Made by a program: the position numbers and the translations under genes. 64,000 bases of DNA, from NCBI GenBank assembly GCA_900079695.1, contig LT599022.1:2920530-2984529 (forward strand). The letters run 5' to 3'. A model generated the notes under the pieces. The model saw only the letters and a list, made by a program, of their open reading frames with translations, had not been told where the DNA came from and searched no databases. Each line of letters opens with the position of its first letter. Position 1 is the first letter of the stretch. This DNA is from an uncultured Alphaproteobacteria bacterium. GTDB taxonomy: Bacteria; Pseudomonadota; Alphaproteobacteria; Rhodospirillales; Rhodospirillaceae. This document shows positions 33,957 through 41,702 of the stretch, one piece after another.

Positions 33957-35351
33957 ATGGGCCGCGTGGTTGAAGTGACGGATGTGATTCTGCGCGATGC
34001 GCACCAGAGCCTGCTGGCCACTCGTATGGCGATGGAAGATATGGTTCCCGCCTGCGAGGACCTCGACAATGCGGGCTATTGGTCGCTCGAGTGCTGGGGC
34101 GGCGCGACCTTCGACGCCTGCATCCGCTTCCTCAACGAGGACCCGTGGGAACGCCTGCGCACCTTCAAGAAGCTGATGCCGAAGACGCCGCTGCAGATGC
34201 TGCTGCGCGGCCAGAACCTCCTCGGTTACCGTCACTACGAGGACGGCGTGGTGGAGCGCTTCGTCGACAAGGCGGCCGAGAACGGCATGGACGTGTTCCG
34301 CGTGTTCGACGCGCTCAATGACCTGCGCAACCTCGAAACCGCGCTCAAGGCGGTGAAGAAGACCGGCAAGCACGCCCAGGGCACGATCTGCTACACCCAG
34401 AGCCCGGTGCACACCATCCCGGCGTTCGTGCAGATGGCGAAGGACCTCCAGTCGATGGGCGTCGATTCGATCTGCATCAAGGACATGGCCGCACTGTTGC
34501 AGCCTCAGGCGGCCTACGATCTGGTGAAGGGGATCAAGGACGCCTGCGGCAAGGACATGCGCGTGCACCTGCACGTCCACTCCACCACCGGCGTCACCAT
34601 GGTGTCGCTGATGAAGGCGATCGAGGCCGGGGTGGACATCGTCGATACCGCGATCAGCTCGCTCTCCCTCGGTTCCGGTCACAACCCCACCGAGGCCTTG
34701 GTGAAGATGCTGGTCGGCACCGGTTTCGAAACCCGGCTCGACATGGAGCGGCTCCTCAGGGTCAAGGCCCACTTCGCCAAGATCCGCCCGCGCTACCGGA
34801 AGTTCATGGCCGACTACAACGCGGTCGATACCGAGATCTTCGACAGCCAGATCCCGGGCGGGATGATCTCCAACATGGCCTCGCAACTGCGCGAGATGGA
34901 GGCCGCCGACAAGATCGCCGAGGTGATGGCCGAGGTGCCGCGGGTGCGCGCCGACGCGGGCTATCCGCCGCTCGTCACCCCGTCGTCGCAGATCGTCGGC
35001 AGCCAGGCGGTGTTCAACGTGCTGATGGGCGAGCGCTACGGCACCCAGACCACCGAATTCTCCGACCTGATGCTCGGCTATTACGGCAGCACCCTGGGCG
35101 AGAAGAACGCGGAGGTGCTGGACCAGGCGAAGCAGCTCACCGGCAAGCCGGTAATCACCGGCCGCCCCGCCGACCTGCTCGCGCCGGAGTGGGACCAGCT
35201 TCGCGCCGAGGCGTCGAAGATTCCCAACTTCAACGGTTCCGACGAGGACGTTCTGACCTATGCGATGTTCCCGGGCGTCGCGGAATCGTTCTTCAAGACC
35301 CGCCCCGAGGGGCCGAAGAACCTTGGTCAGGACCCCGCCAAGGCGGCCTGA
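33957..35351 (+). CDS. Biotin-dependent carboxyltransferase subunit (oxaloacetate decarboxylase alpha / transcarboxylase 5S / PycB type)
   Basis: The 464-residue protein has the carboxyltransferase TIM barrel. RDAHQSLLATRM at about residues 11-22 is the substrate loop, ICIKDMAALL contains the lysine that is usually carboxylated and near the metal, and HLHVHSTTG supplies two metal histidines. The C-terminal helical region is present, but the biotinyl domain with the MKM motif is absent. It should move a carboxyl group between a biotin carrier and pyruvate/oxaloacetate, but no carrier, biotin carboxylase or membrane decarboxylase subunit is nearby. ATG 33957 is favoured over 33951 because of the spacing from GGGAGGAG. 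Confidence 0.85.
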   Translation: MGRVVEVTDVILRDAHQSLLATRMAMEDMVPACEDLDNAGYWSLECWGGATFDACIRFLNEDPWERLRTFKKLMPKTPLQMLLRGQNLLGYRHYEDGVVERFVDKAAENGMDVFRVFDALNDLRNLETALKAVKKTGKHAQGTICYTQSPVHTIPAFVQMAKDLQSMGVDSICIKDMAALLQPQAAYDLVKGIKDACGKDMRVHLHVHSTTGVTMVSLMKAIEAGVDIVDTAISSLSLGSGHNPTEALVKMLVGTGFETRLDMERLLRVKAHFAKIRPRYRKFMADYNAVDTEIFDSQIPGGMISNMASQLREMEAADKIAEVMAEVPRVRADAGYPPLVTPSSQIVGSQAVFNVLMGERYGTQTTEFSDLMLGYYGSTLGEKNAEVLDQAKQLTGKPVITGRPADLLAPEWDQLRAEASKIPNFNGSDEDVLTYAMFPGVAESFFKTRPEGPKNLGQDPAKAA

Positions 35352-35355
35352 CCGG

Positions 35356-35523
35356 TCAGAACCGCCACATCGGCTTGTCGGCCTCATCCAGAGCCTGTCT
35401 CCGGGTGAGGCCGATGTCCTTCAGCTGTTCGGGCGTCAGTTCGGCAAGGGCATGGCGCTGGCGCGCGCGTTCGGGCCAGACGACGAAGAGCAGATGCGCG
35501 AGGCGGCGGAGCGGTGCGATCAT
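35356..35523 (-). CDS. DUF1127 small protein
   Basis: This 55-residue arginine-rich protein has the DUF1127 core LAELTPEQLKDIGLTRRQA at its C-terminus, typical of alphaproteobacterial YjiS-like proteins; small members have been tied to RNA turnover and phosphate or carbon metabolism. The start has a GGAGG site eight bases upstream. It is convergent with the carboxyltransferase gene (4 bp between stops) and divergent from the ArsR gene. Confidence 0.88.
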   Translation of the reverse strand: MIAPLRRLAHLLFVVWPERARQRHALAELTPEQLKDIGLTRRQALDEADKPMWRF

Positions 35524-35628
35524 CGGTCGGTCCTCCGGTGGCGGAGAACCGACGATGCCGCAATCCGGGAGGGCGATGCTTCGGCGGCGGCCGAAGCGTG
35601 CGAGACCCGGGCGTGTTAGGATCGGTGG

Positions 35629-36339
35629 ATGAGCAACTTCGCATCCGGCAACGCGGTGGCCGAGGTCGCCGCCCTGATCGGCGATCCGGCGCGCGCCAAC
35701 ATCCTCCTCGCGCTGATGGGCGGCCGCGCGCTGACCGCCGCCGAGCTGGCCGACTGCGCCGGGGTGACGCCGCAGACCGCGAGCGGCCACCTCGCGAAGA
35801 TGCACGGGCTCGGCATTCTCGCGCGGGAGGCGCAGGGGCGGCACCGCTACTTCCGCCTCGCGTCGGCGGAGGTCGCCGAGGTTCTGGAGGCGTTGATGGC
35901 GGTGGCGGCCGGCGCCGCGCCGCGCCTGCGTTCCCCCGGCCCGCGCGATGCCGCGCTGCGGCTTGCCCGCACCTGTTACGACCACGCCGCCGGACGCCTC
36001 GGCGTCGCCATCGCCGACGCGCTGGCGGCGCAGGGGCACGTGGTGCTGGAGGGCGGCGCCGCGGCGGTGACCGAGAGCGGCCATGCCTTTTTCGCCGGGC
36101 TCGGGGTCGGGTTCGGCGGTGGCGGGCGACGGCCGCTGTGCCGCGCCTGTCTCGATTGGAGCGAGCGCCGCCCCCATCTCGCCGGGCGGCTCGGCGCGGC
36201 GCTGCTCGACCATGCGTTGAAGCGGGACTGGGTGCGGCGCGCCGCCGACGGCCGTGCCCTCGGCCTCACCCCGCTGGGGCTGGGCGAGCTGTCGCGCGCC
36301 TACGGTCTGCCGCCGGACTGGGCGGAAGAGAGATCCTAG
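35629..36339 (+). CDS. ArsR/SmtB-family transcriptional regulator, long form
   Basis: A 236-residue regulator. A winged helix-turn-helix is at about residues 10-95 (ALTAAELADCAGVTPQTASGHLAKM is the recognition region). The extra 140-residue C-terminal domain contains CRACLDWSERRPHLAG, a cysteine pair that could sense metal or thiol stress. The usual ArsR CVC metal site on the recognition helix is not apparent. It overlaps the convergent ArsC-type gene by four bases at a shared CTAG. The target is unknown. Confidence 0.85.
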   Translation: MSNFASGNAVAEVAALIGDPARANILLALMGGRALTAAELADCAGVTPQTASGHLAKMHGLGILAREAQGRHRYFRLASAEVAEVLEALMAVAAGAAPRLRSPGPRDAALRLARTCYDHAAGRLGVAIADALAAQGHVVLEGGAAAVTESGHAFFAGLGVGFGGGGRRPLCRACLDWSERRPHLAGRLGAALLDHALKRDWVRRAADGRALGLTPLGLGELSRAYGLPPDWAEERS

Positions 36340-36764
36340 GGTTTCGCCACCGGTTTGCCGTCGGCGTCGAGCACCGGTTCGCCGTCCTCCTTATGGAATT
36401 CTCCGGGCGGCATCGGCGGCAGCAGGTCGAGAACGCGTTCCGAGGGGCGGCACAGCGCCGCCGTCCGGTCGGTCACCACGATCGGCCGTTCGATCAGGAT
36501 CGGATGCTCCACCATCGCGTCGAACAGCGCGTCGTCGGACAGCGTCGGATCGTCGAGTCCGAGTTCGGCGTAAAGCTTCTCCTTCCGCCGCAGCATCGCG
36601 CGCGGGCCGACCTCCATCCACGCGGCGAGGTCCACCAGCACCTGCCGCGGCGGCGGGTCCTTGAGATATTCGATGACGTGGGGCTCGATTCCGGCGTGGC
36701 GGATCAGCGCCAGCACGTTGCGCGAGGTGCCGCACTTCGGATTGTGGTAGATCGTCACGTCCAT
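36336..36764 (-). CDS. arsC: Arsenate reductase, glutaredoxin type
   Basis: This 142-residue protein starts MDVTIYHNPKCGTSRN, placing the catalytic cysteine at residue 11, and continues with the family's RKEKLY and HPILIERPIVV stretches, the latter holding the arginine that stabilises the arsenate intermediate. It reduces arsenate to arsenite using glutathione and glutaredoxin. No arsenite exporter is next to it; the neighbouring ArsR-type gene is convergent, so they are not an operon. The C-terminal 20 residues (EDGEPVLDADGKPV) are an add-on. Confidence 0.9.
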   Translation of the reverse strand: MDVTIYHNPKCGTSRNVLALIRHAGIEPHVIEYLKDPPPRQVLVDLAAWMEVGPRAMLRRKEKLYAELGLDDPTLSDDALFDAMVEHPILIERPIVVTDRTAALCRPSERVLDLLPPMPPGEFHKEDGEPVLDADGKPVAKP

Positions 36765-36838
36765 CGCGGCTCTCCTTGAGGGAAACGGGGTCGCCTCAAA
36801 ATAGCTTCGGGCGGTGGCCGGAACAAGGCGGGCGCGGG

Positions 36839-37453
36839 TCAGCCCGGGCGCAGCAGCACCCGCCGTGCGGCCGCGGAGATCGTGAAGTAGTCGGCCGCGC
36901 CGCCGCCGCGCAGGAACGGCCGGGCCGCCGCGGTGTCGAAGCTCCCGGAGGCGATCAGGCGTTCGTCGATGTGGATCCGCACCGCCTGCCCGAGGGTCAA
37001 CCATGCGTCGAGCTCCGCGCCGTTCGCGTCGGCGAGGCGGATCGTCTGCGTCGATCGGCACTCGAAGCTCACCGGGCTTTCTCCGACCCGGGGCGCGGAG
37101 ACCGCGTCGCCCGGCACCGCCGTCAGCCCGGCGAGGGCGAACTCGTCCACCTCCGGCGGCACCGCGGCGGAAGTGGCGTTCATCGCCGCCGCGAGATCTT
37201 CGGTGCAGAGGTTCCAGGTGAAGCAGCCGGTCGCGGCGATGTTGCGCACGCTGTCCTTCCAGCCGAGGCTGCAGAATCCGAGGATCGGCGGTTTGTAGTT
37301 GAACAGGTTGAAGAAGCTGTAGGGCGCGAGGTTCGCGACGTCCGCCGCGTCGCGGCTGCCGATCCAGCCGATCGGCCTGGGCGCGACGATCGCGTTCAGC
37401 GGGTCGTGGGCGAGCCGGTGTCCCTCGGCCGGATCGTAGACGTGGAAGGTCAT
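36839..37453 (-). CDS. Flavin reductase family protein (FMN-binding)
   Basis: A 204-residue split-barrel flavoprotein with the family stretches NAIVAPRPIGWIGSRDAADVANLAPYS-like (about residues 20-46, written in part), and SVRNIAATGCFTWNL (about 68-82). Such proteins reduce FMN or use it as a cofactor, sometimes as the partner of a monooxygenase. Its ATG overlaps the stop of the upstream HWE kinase gene by four bases, so the two are made together. That is unusual and hints that the flavoprotein may tune or respond to the kinase. Confidence 0.87.
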   Translation of the reverse strand: MTFHVYDPAEGHRLAHDPLNAIVAPRPIGWIGSRDAADVANLAPYSFFNLFNYKPPILGFCSLGWKDSVRNIAATGCFTWNLCTEDLAAAMNATSAAVPPEVDEFALAGLTAVPGDAVSAPRVGESPVSFECRSTQTIRLADANGAELDAWLTLGQAVRIHIDERLIASGSFDTAAARPFLRGGGAADYFTISAAARRVLLRPG

Positions 37454-38637
37454 TGCGGTTTCCCGAAGATCGTGCCGCGCAGGGTATAGTTGAGCCCGCC
37501 GGGACCGAACGTCTTGTCGGCGAAACCGGAGAAATAGGTGGGCACGATCCGATCGGTGAGGGTCGAACCGAAGCCCGCGTGCGGCGTGCCGCCGATCGGA
37601 GGCGCGCCGGTTTCGGTCCAGGTGAAGGCGAAGCACTCGCCCTCGGACTCCCAGCGGATCGCGACGCGGCCGTGGTCGGTGGAGAGCGCGCCGTACTTCA
37701 CCGCGTTGGTCGCGAGTTCGTGGATCGCGAGCGCGATCGCGAGCGCGTGTTGGGCGCCGAAGCGCAACTCCGGCCCCGAGATCGTCACCCGGTCGGCGAG
37801 GCCGTCGGCATGCGGCGCCAGCGCCGCTTCCACCACTTCGCGCAGGCCGGCGTCGGACCATGCGCCTTCGGTGAAGATGTCGTGCACCCGGGCGTAGGCG
37901 GCAAGGCGCGAGGCGGTGGTCTGCGCCGCCTGTTCGAGCGACGACGATCCCCGGATGCTTTGCCCCACCATCGCGGTGATCACCGCGAGCATGTTCTTCA
38001 TCCGGTGGATCAACTCGTGGCGGAGGATCTCCTGTTCGCGTTCGGCGGCGTCGCGGGCGGCGAGCGCCCGCATCGCGTTCTCGACCTCGAAGGCGAGGGA
38101 GCGGTTGGCGTGCTCGCTCGCAGCGCGCGCCTTCACCTGCTCGGTGGTTTCGGTCACGACGCTCAGGATTCCCGCCACCCGTCCCGCCGGGTCGCGCACC
38201 GGGCTGTAGGCGAGGGTCCAGTGCCCGAGTTCCTCGAAGCCGTTGCGCGTCACCCGCAGCGGCAGGTTTTCCTTCCACACCCGCTCGCCCGCGAGCACGC
38301 GCCGGAACAGCGGCGTAATTTCGTCCACCAGTTCCGGCCAGATTTCGTCGAATCGGCGGCCGAGGGCGGTTTCGGCGCGGCGGCCGAGCATCGGCGCGAG
38401 CGCGTCGTTGTAGATCGTGGTGAGATCGGGCAGCAGCCGCAGGGTCATCGGGTGCGGCGATTCCAGCACCGTCAGCACGATCGCCCGCAACCACTCCGGC
38501 CAGCTTCCGATCGCGCCGATCGGCGTGGCGGCCCAGTCGTGGTCGGCGACGCGCGCCCCGAGCGCGCCCGCCGCGCGCAGGGCGGCGAGATAGTCGGTGT
38601 CGGAGCCGGAAGGGGTGCCCCAAGTTTCGATGTTCAT
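37450..38637 (-). CDS. PAS-domain HWE-family sensor histidine kinase
   Basis: This soluble 395-residue kinase has an N-terminal PAS-like sensor (about residues 30-165, starting DHDWAATPIGAIGSWPEWL). It then has the HWE phosphoacceptor region (ILRHELIHRMKNMLAVITA, likely histidine 211) and an ATPase domain with HELATNAVKYGALS. No membrane segment is seen, so it senses a cytoplasmic signal; this class includes light- and general-stress kinases. No response regulator is adjacent. ATG 38637 is chosen; an in-frame ATG at 38706 would add 23 residues rich in cysteine and arginine. Confidence 0.88.
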   Translation of the reverse strand: MNIETWGTPSGSDTDYLAALRAAGALGARVADHDWAATPIGAIGSWPEWLRAIVLTVLESPHPMTLRLLPDLTTIYNDALAPMLGRRAETALGRRFDEIWPELVDEITPLFRRVLAGERVWKENLPLRVTRNGFEELGHWTLAYSPVRDPAGRVAGILSVVTETTEQVKARAASEHANRSLAFEVENAMRALAARDAAEREQEILRHELIHRMKNMLAVITAMVGQSIRGSSSLEQAAQTTASRLAAYARVHDIFTEGAWSDAGLREVVEAALAPHADGLADRVTISGPELRFGAQHALAIALAIHELATNAVKYGALSTDHGRVAIRWESEGECFAFTWTETGAPPIGGTPHAGFGSTLTDRIVPTYFSGFADKTFGPGGLNYTLRGTIFGKPQ

Positions 38638-38808
38638 GCGCGTCGCGTCCGACAAAACCTGGAACCGGTTGCAACGATAGCACGCCCGAGACGGGTGGAA
38701 AGACACATTTCCACGCGCTCTATCGGGATAATTCGACGCATTCGCGCAACCGGACCGGGGTTCCCCGCGTTGGCGTCAAGGGAGACTGCAACCGGACGGG
38801 AGGATGGG

Positions 38809-39936
38809 ATGATTGCCCGGATCGCAACGGCTTTGACGACGCTGTTTCTGGCCGGAGCCGCGGAGGCGCAACAGGTGCCGCAGGTGGTGCGCGCCGAGTC
38901 GGGCAACCTCGCGGTGGAGGTTTACGCGGGCGGCCTCGACGCACCCTGGGGTGCGGCGTTCCTGCCCGACGGAAGCCTGCTGGTGACGGAGAAATCCGGC
39001 ACCCTCCGCCTGGTGCGCGAAAAGGGACGCCTCGGCGCGCCGATCCGCGGCGTGCCCGAGGTGGTGGATCGCGGCCAGGGCGGGCTGCTCGACGTCGCCC
39101 TCGATCCGGCGTTCGCCGAAAACCGCCGCGTCTACCTCTCGTTTTCCGAGGCGCGCGACGGCGGCGTCGCCACTTCGGTGGGGCGTGGCCGTCTCACCGC
39201 CGACGCCGCCGCGATCGAGGATTTCGCGGTGATCTTCCGTCAGACGCCCGCGGTCGACGGTCCCAATCACTTCGGCGGGCGGCTCGCCTTCGCCCCCGAC
39301 GGCAACCTCTTCGTCACCCTCGGTGAGCGCTTCAACTTCATGAAGGAGGCGCAAAATCCGGAGAACACGCTCGGCGCGCTGGTGCGCGTCGCCGCGGACG
39401 GATCGATCCCGTCCGACAATCCGTTCGCGAACGGTGGCGGCGATCCGGCGATCTGGTCCTACGGTCACCGCAACGTGCAGGGCGCGGCGATCCATCCGGA
39501 AACCGGCGCCTTGTGGATCTCCGAGTTCGGTCCGCGCGGCGGCGACGAACTCAACCTGCCGGTCAAGGGCGGAAACTTCGGGTGGCCGCTGGTCAGCCAC
39601 GGCGTCCACTACTCGGGCACCGAAATCCCCGATCCGTCCACCCGCCCCGAATTCGTCGACGCGATCAAGTTCTGGACGCCGGTGATCTCGCCGTCGGGCA
39701 TCGCCTTCGCCACTTCCGACGTGCTGCCCGGCTGGCGCGGCAGTCTGCTGCTCGCGGGGCTCTCCTCGCGGGCGCTGGTGCGCCTATCCCTCGACGGTGA
39801 ACGCGTCGCGGACGAGGAGCGCATCGCCTTCGGCCTGCGCCTGCGCGACGTGCTGATCGGGCCCGACGGCGCGATCTACGTTCTCACCGACGGCAAGGGC
39901 GGGCGGGTGCTGCGGCTCACGGCCTGGCGGGAATAG
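38809..39936 (+). CDS. PQQ-type soluble aldose/sorbosone dehydrogenase-like protein
   Basis: A 375-residue secreted protein with a signal peptide (about 21 residues, ending AGAAEAQQ) and a six-bladed propeller typical of the GDH-B/YliI family. Visible stretches are LDAPWGAAFLPDGSLLVTEK, GQGGLLDVALDP, NHFGGRLAFAPDGNLFVTLG, SYGHRNVQGAA and WISEFGPRGGDELNL. Relatives oxidise aldoses or other sugars with PQQ and calcium. No PQQ synthesis gene is in the window. Its 3' end overlaps the convergent TPR gene by 20 bp. Confidence 0.88.
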   Translation: MIARIATALTTLFLAGAAEAQQVPQVVRAESGNLAVEVYAGGLDAPWGAAFLPDGSLLVTEKSGTLRLVREKGRLGAPIRGVPEVVDRGQGGLLDVALDPAFAENRRVYLSFSEARDGGVATSVGRGRLTADAAAIEDFAVIFRQTPAVDGPNHFGGRLAFAPDGNLFVTLGERFNFMKEAQNPENTLGALVRVAADGSIPSDNPFANGGGDPAIWSYGHRNVQGAAIHPETGALWISEFGPRGGDELNLPVKGGNFGWPLVSHGVHYSGTEIPDPSTRPEFVDAIKFWTPVISPSGIAFATSDVLPGWRGSLLLAGLSSRALVRLSLDGERVADEERIAFGLRLRDVLIGPDGAIYVLTDGKGGRVLRLTAWRE

Positions 39937-40756
39937 GCGGTTCGCCGAGTTCCAGGAGTTCGATGTTGCGGCGTACGTCCTCGACGATCGGCGCGTCTTC
40001 CGGCGCCGCCAGCAACGCCTCGCGCCAGTCGCGCCGAGCGAGGTCGGGCTTGCCCTGAAGGCGGTGGACGATGCCGCTCTCCAGCCGCGCTTCCGGGTTT
40101 GCCGGATCGAGCTTCAGCGCCGCGTCGAGGTCGTCGCGCGCGAGGTCGAGCGCGTCGAGATAGCGGTAGGCCGAAGCCCGCAGCGTCAGCGCCTCGACGC
40201 TCTTCGGGTCGCGCTTCAGCGCTTCGGTCAGGTCGTCCACCGCGAGCCCGTAGTTCTGCGCCCGCGCGCGGGTGCGGGCGCGGCCGATCCACAGGTCGGC
40301 GGCGCCGGGGGCGATGCGCAGCGCCTCGCTCTGCGCGGCGTTGGCCTTGTCCCACTGCTTCGCCTCGGCCCACGCCTGCCCGGCCTGATCGAGCATATGG
40401 GCGCGCACGTCGTCGTCGCGCGAGGTGGTTTTCGCCAGCGCTTCCAATCGAGTCGCCGCCTCCTCGGGGAACCCCAGGCGCAGCAGCGCCGCCGCCGCGC
40501 AATGCTTCGCCGGTTCGCCGCCGCCCCGCGCCGCCCATGCGTCGGCGGCCTCGAACGCATCCTTCGGTGCGCTCTCCACCTGGGTCATGCATTTGGCGTA
40601 GCGCTCGGCGTCGGCCTTGCGCGCGGCGATCGCCGCGGGAGTCGGCTCTGCCGCCTGCGCCGCGCCCGCCAGCAACGCCAGTATCGTCGCCGATTGAGCC
40701 GCGCGCCGCAAAAGTGCTAGCCTTCCGTCCCGCTTCGCAATCCGGATGCCCGACAT
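39917..40756 (-). CDS. Secreted TPR-repeat protein
   Basis: About 280 residues: a signal-peptide-like start (ATILALLAGAAQAAEP) followed by TPR units (for example AADLWIGRARTRARAQNYGLA, VEALTLRASAYRYLDALDLA and PEARLESGIVHRLQGKPDLA). It is probably a periplasmic scaffold; its partner is unknown. The start is uncertain. ATG 40756 leaves ten charged residues before the signal peptide, whereas TTG 40711 has a GGAAGG site nine bases upstream and gives a normal signal peptide. With ATG 40756 the start overlaps that of the divergent gene. Confidence 0.78.
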   Translation of the reverse strand: MSGIRIAKRDGRLALLRRAAQSATILALLAGAAQAAEPTPAAIAARKADAERYAKCMTQVESAPKDAFEAADAWAARGGGEPAKHCAAAALLRLGFPEEAATRLEALAKTTSRDDDVRAHMLDQAGQAWAEAKQWDKANAAQSEALRIAPGAADLWIGRARTRARAQNYGLAVDDLTEALKRDPKSVEALTLRASAYRYLDALDLARDDLDAALKLDPANPEARLESGIVHRLQGKPDLARRDWREALLAAPEDAPIVEDVRRNIELLELGEPPIPARP

Positions 40757-41600
40757 GACCACGCCTTTCCTGTTGATCTTCGGCCTCGGTTATACAGGCT
40801 CGCGGCTGGCGCGGGAATGCCTCGCCGCAGGCTGGCGCGTCGCCGGGACCGTCCGCGACGCCGCCAAGGCCGAAGCCCTCCGCGCCGAGGGGCTCGATGC
40901 CCGGGTGTTCGGCGCGGATGCCGCGCCCGCGGGCGTGACCCATGTGCTCGACACCACCGTGCCCGGCCCGCAAGGCTCCGCCGGGATCGCCGAGGTACGT
41001 CGCCTCGGTCTTCGCCCGTCGTGGCTCGGCATGCTGTCGTCTTCGGCCGTCTATGGCGATTGCGGCGGCCGCTGGGTCGACGAAACCGCGCTCCTCGCGC
41101 CCGGGTCGCCGCAGGCCCGCGCCCGCGCCGCCGCCGAGGCCGAATGGCGGGCGTGGGGCGCGGAAACCGCCACGCCGGTGCAGATCTTCCGCCTGCCGGG
41201 CATCTACGGTCCCGGCCGTTCCGCCCTCGACGCGGTTCGCGACGGCACCGCCCGGCGCATCCACCGCGACGGCCACCGCACCAGTCGCGTCCACGTCGAC
41301 GATATCGTCGCCGCGCTCCGTCTCGCGCTCGCCGCGCCGCTCGCCGATGCGGTCTTCAACGTCGCCGACGACGCGCCCGCCCCGAATCCCGAGGTCGTCG
41401 AATACGCCTGCGATCTCCTCGGCCGCCCGTATCCGCCCCTCGAACGCTACGAAGACCTCGCTCCCGACGATCCGCGCCGCCGCTTCCTCGCCGACCGCCG
41501 CCTCGTCGTCAACGCTCGCCTCAAGGCCGCCCTCGGCTGGTCCCCCCGCTATCCGACGTACCGCGAGGGCCTCGCCGCCATCCTCGCCGCCGGGGGGTGA
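40755..41600 (+). CDS. NAD(P)-dependent epimerase/SDR-like protein (YeeZ type)
   Basis: A 281-residue Rossmann protein. The nucleotide motif FGLGYTGSRLARECLAAG (about residues 9-26) is the GxGxxG variant, and SSSAVYGDCGGRWVDE and RLPGIYGPGRSALDAV follow the extended-SDR plan. The substrate is unknown. Two ATG codons (40746 and 40755) are possible; the second is kept because it gives the family-like start MTTPFLLIFG. It is divergent from the TPR gene with overlapping 5' ends. A hairpin at 41638 lies beyond the stop. Confidence 0.82.
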   Translation: MTTPFLLIFGLGYTGSRLARECLAAGWRVAGTVRDAAKAEALRAEGLDARVFGADAAPAGVTHVLDTTVPGPQGSAGIAEVRRLGLRPSWLGMLSSSAVYGDCGGRWVDETALLAPGSPQARARAAAEAEWRAWGAETATPVQIFRLPGIYGPGRSALDAVRDGTARRIHRDGHRTSRVHVDDIVAALRLALAAPLADAVFNVADDAPAPNPEVVEYACDLLGRPYPPLERYEDLAPDDPRRRFLADRRLVVNARLKAALGWSPRYPTYREGLAAILAAGG

Positions 41601-41637
41601 CGTCGGGGTCTTGGATTTCGTTCGGTTTCAAAGGAAA

Positions 41638-41658
41638 GGGCCTCCCGTGGGGAGGCCC
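41638..41658. terminator. Bidirectional terminator-like hairpin between SDR and pheT
   Basis: A 9-bp stem GGGCCTCCC / GGGAGGCCC with a 3-base loop lies between the convergent SDR and pheT genes. It is flanked by AAAGGAAA on one side and TTCGACTTT on the other, so it may end transcription from both directions, more weakly than a hairpin with a pure T run. Confidence 0.6.
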
Positions 41659-41702
41659 TTCGACTTTGAAGATGGGTTCGGGGCAGCGCCCCGATCCTGA
41701 GT

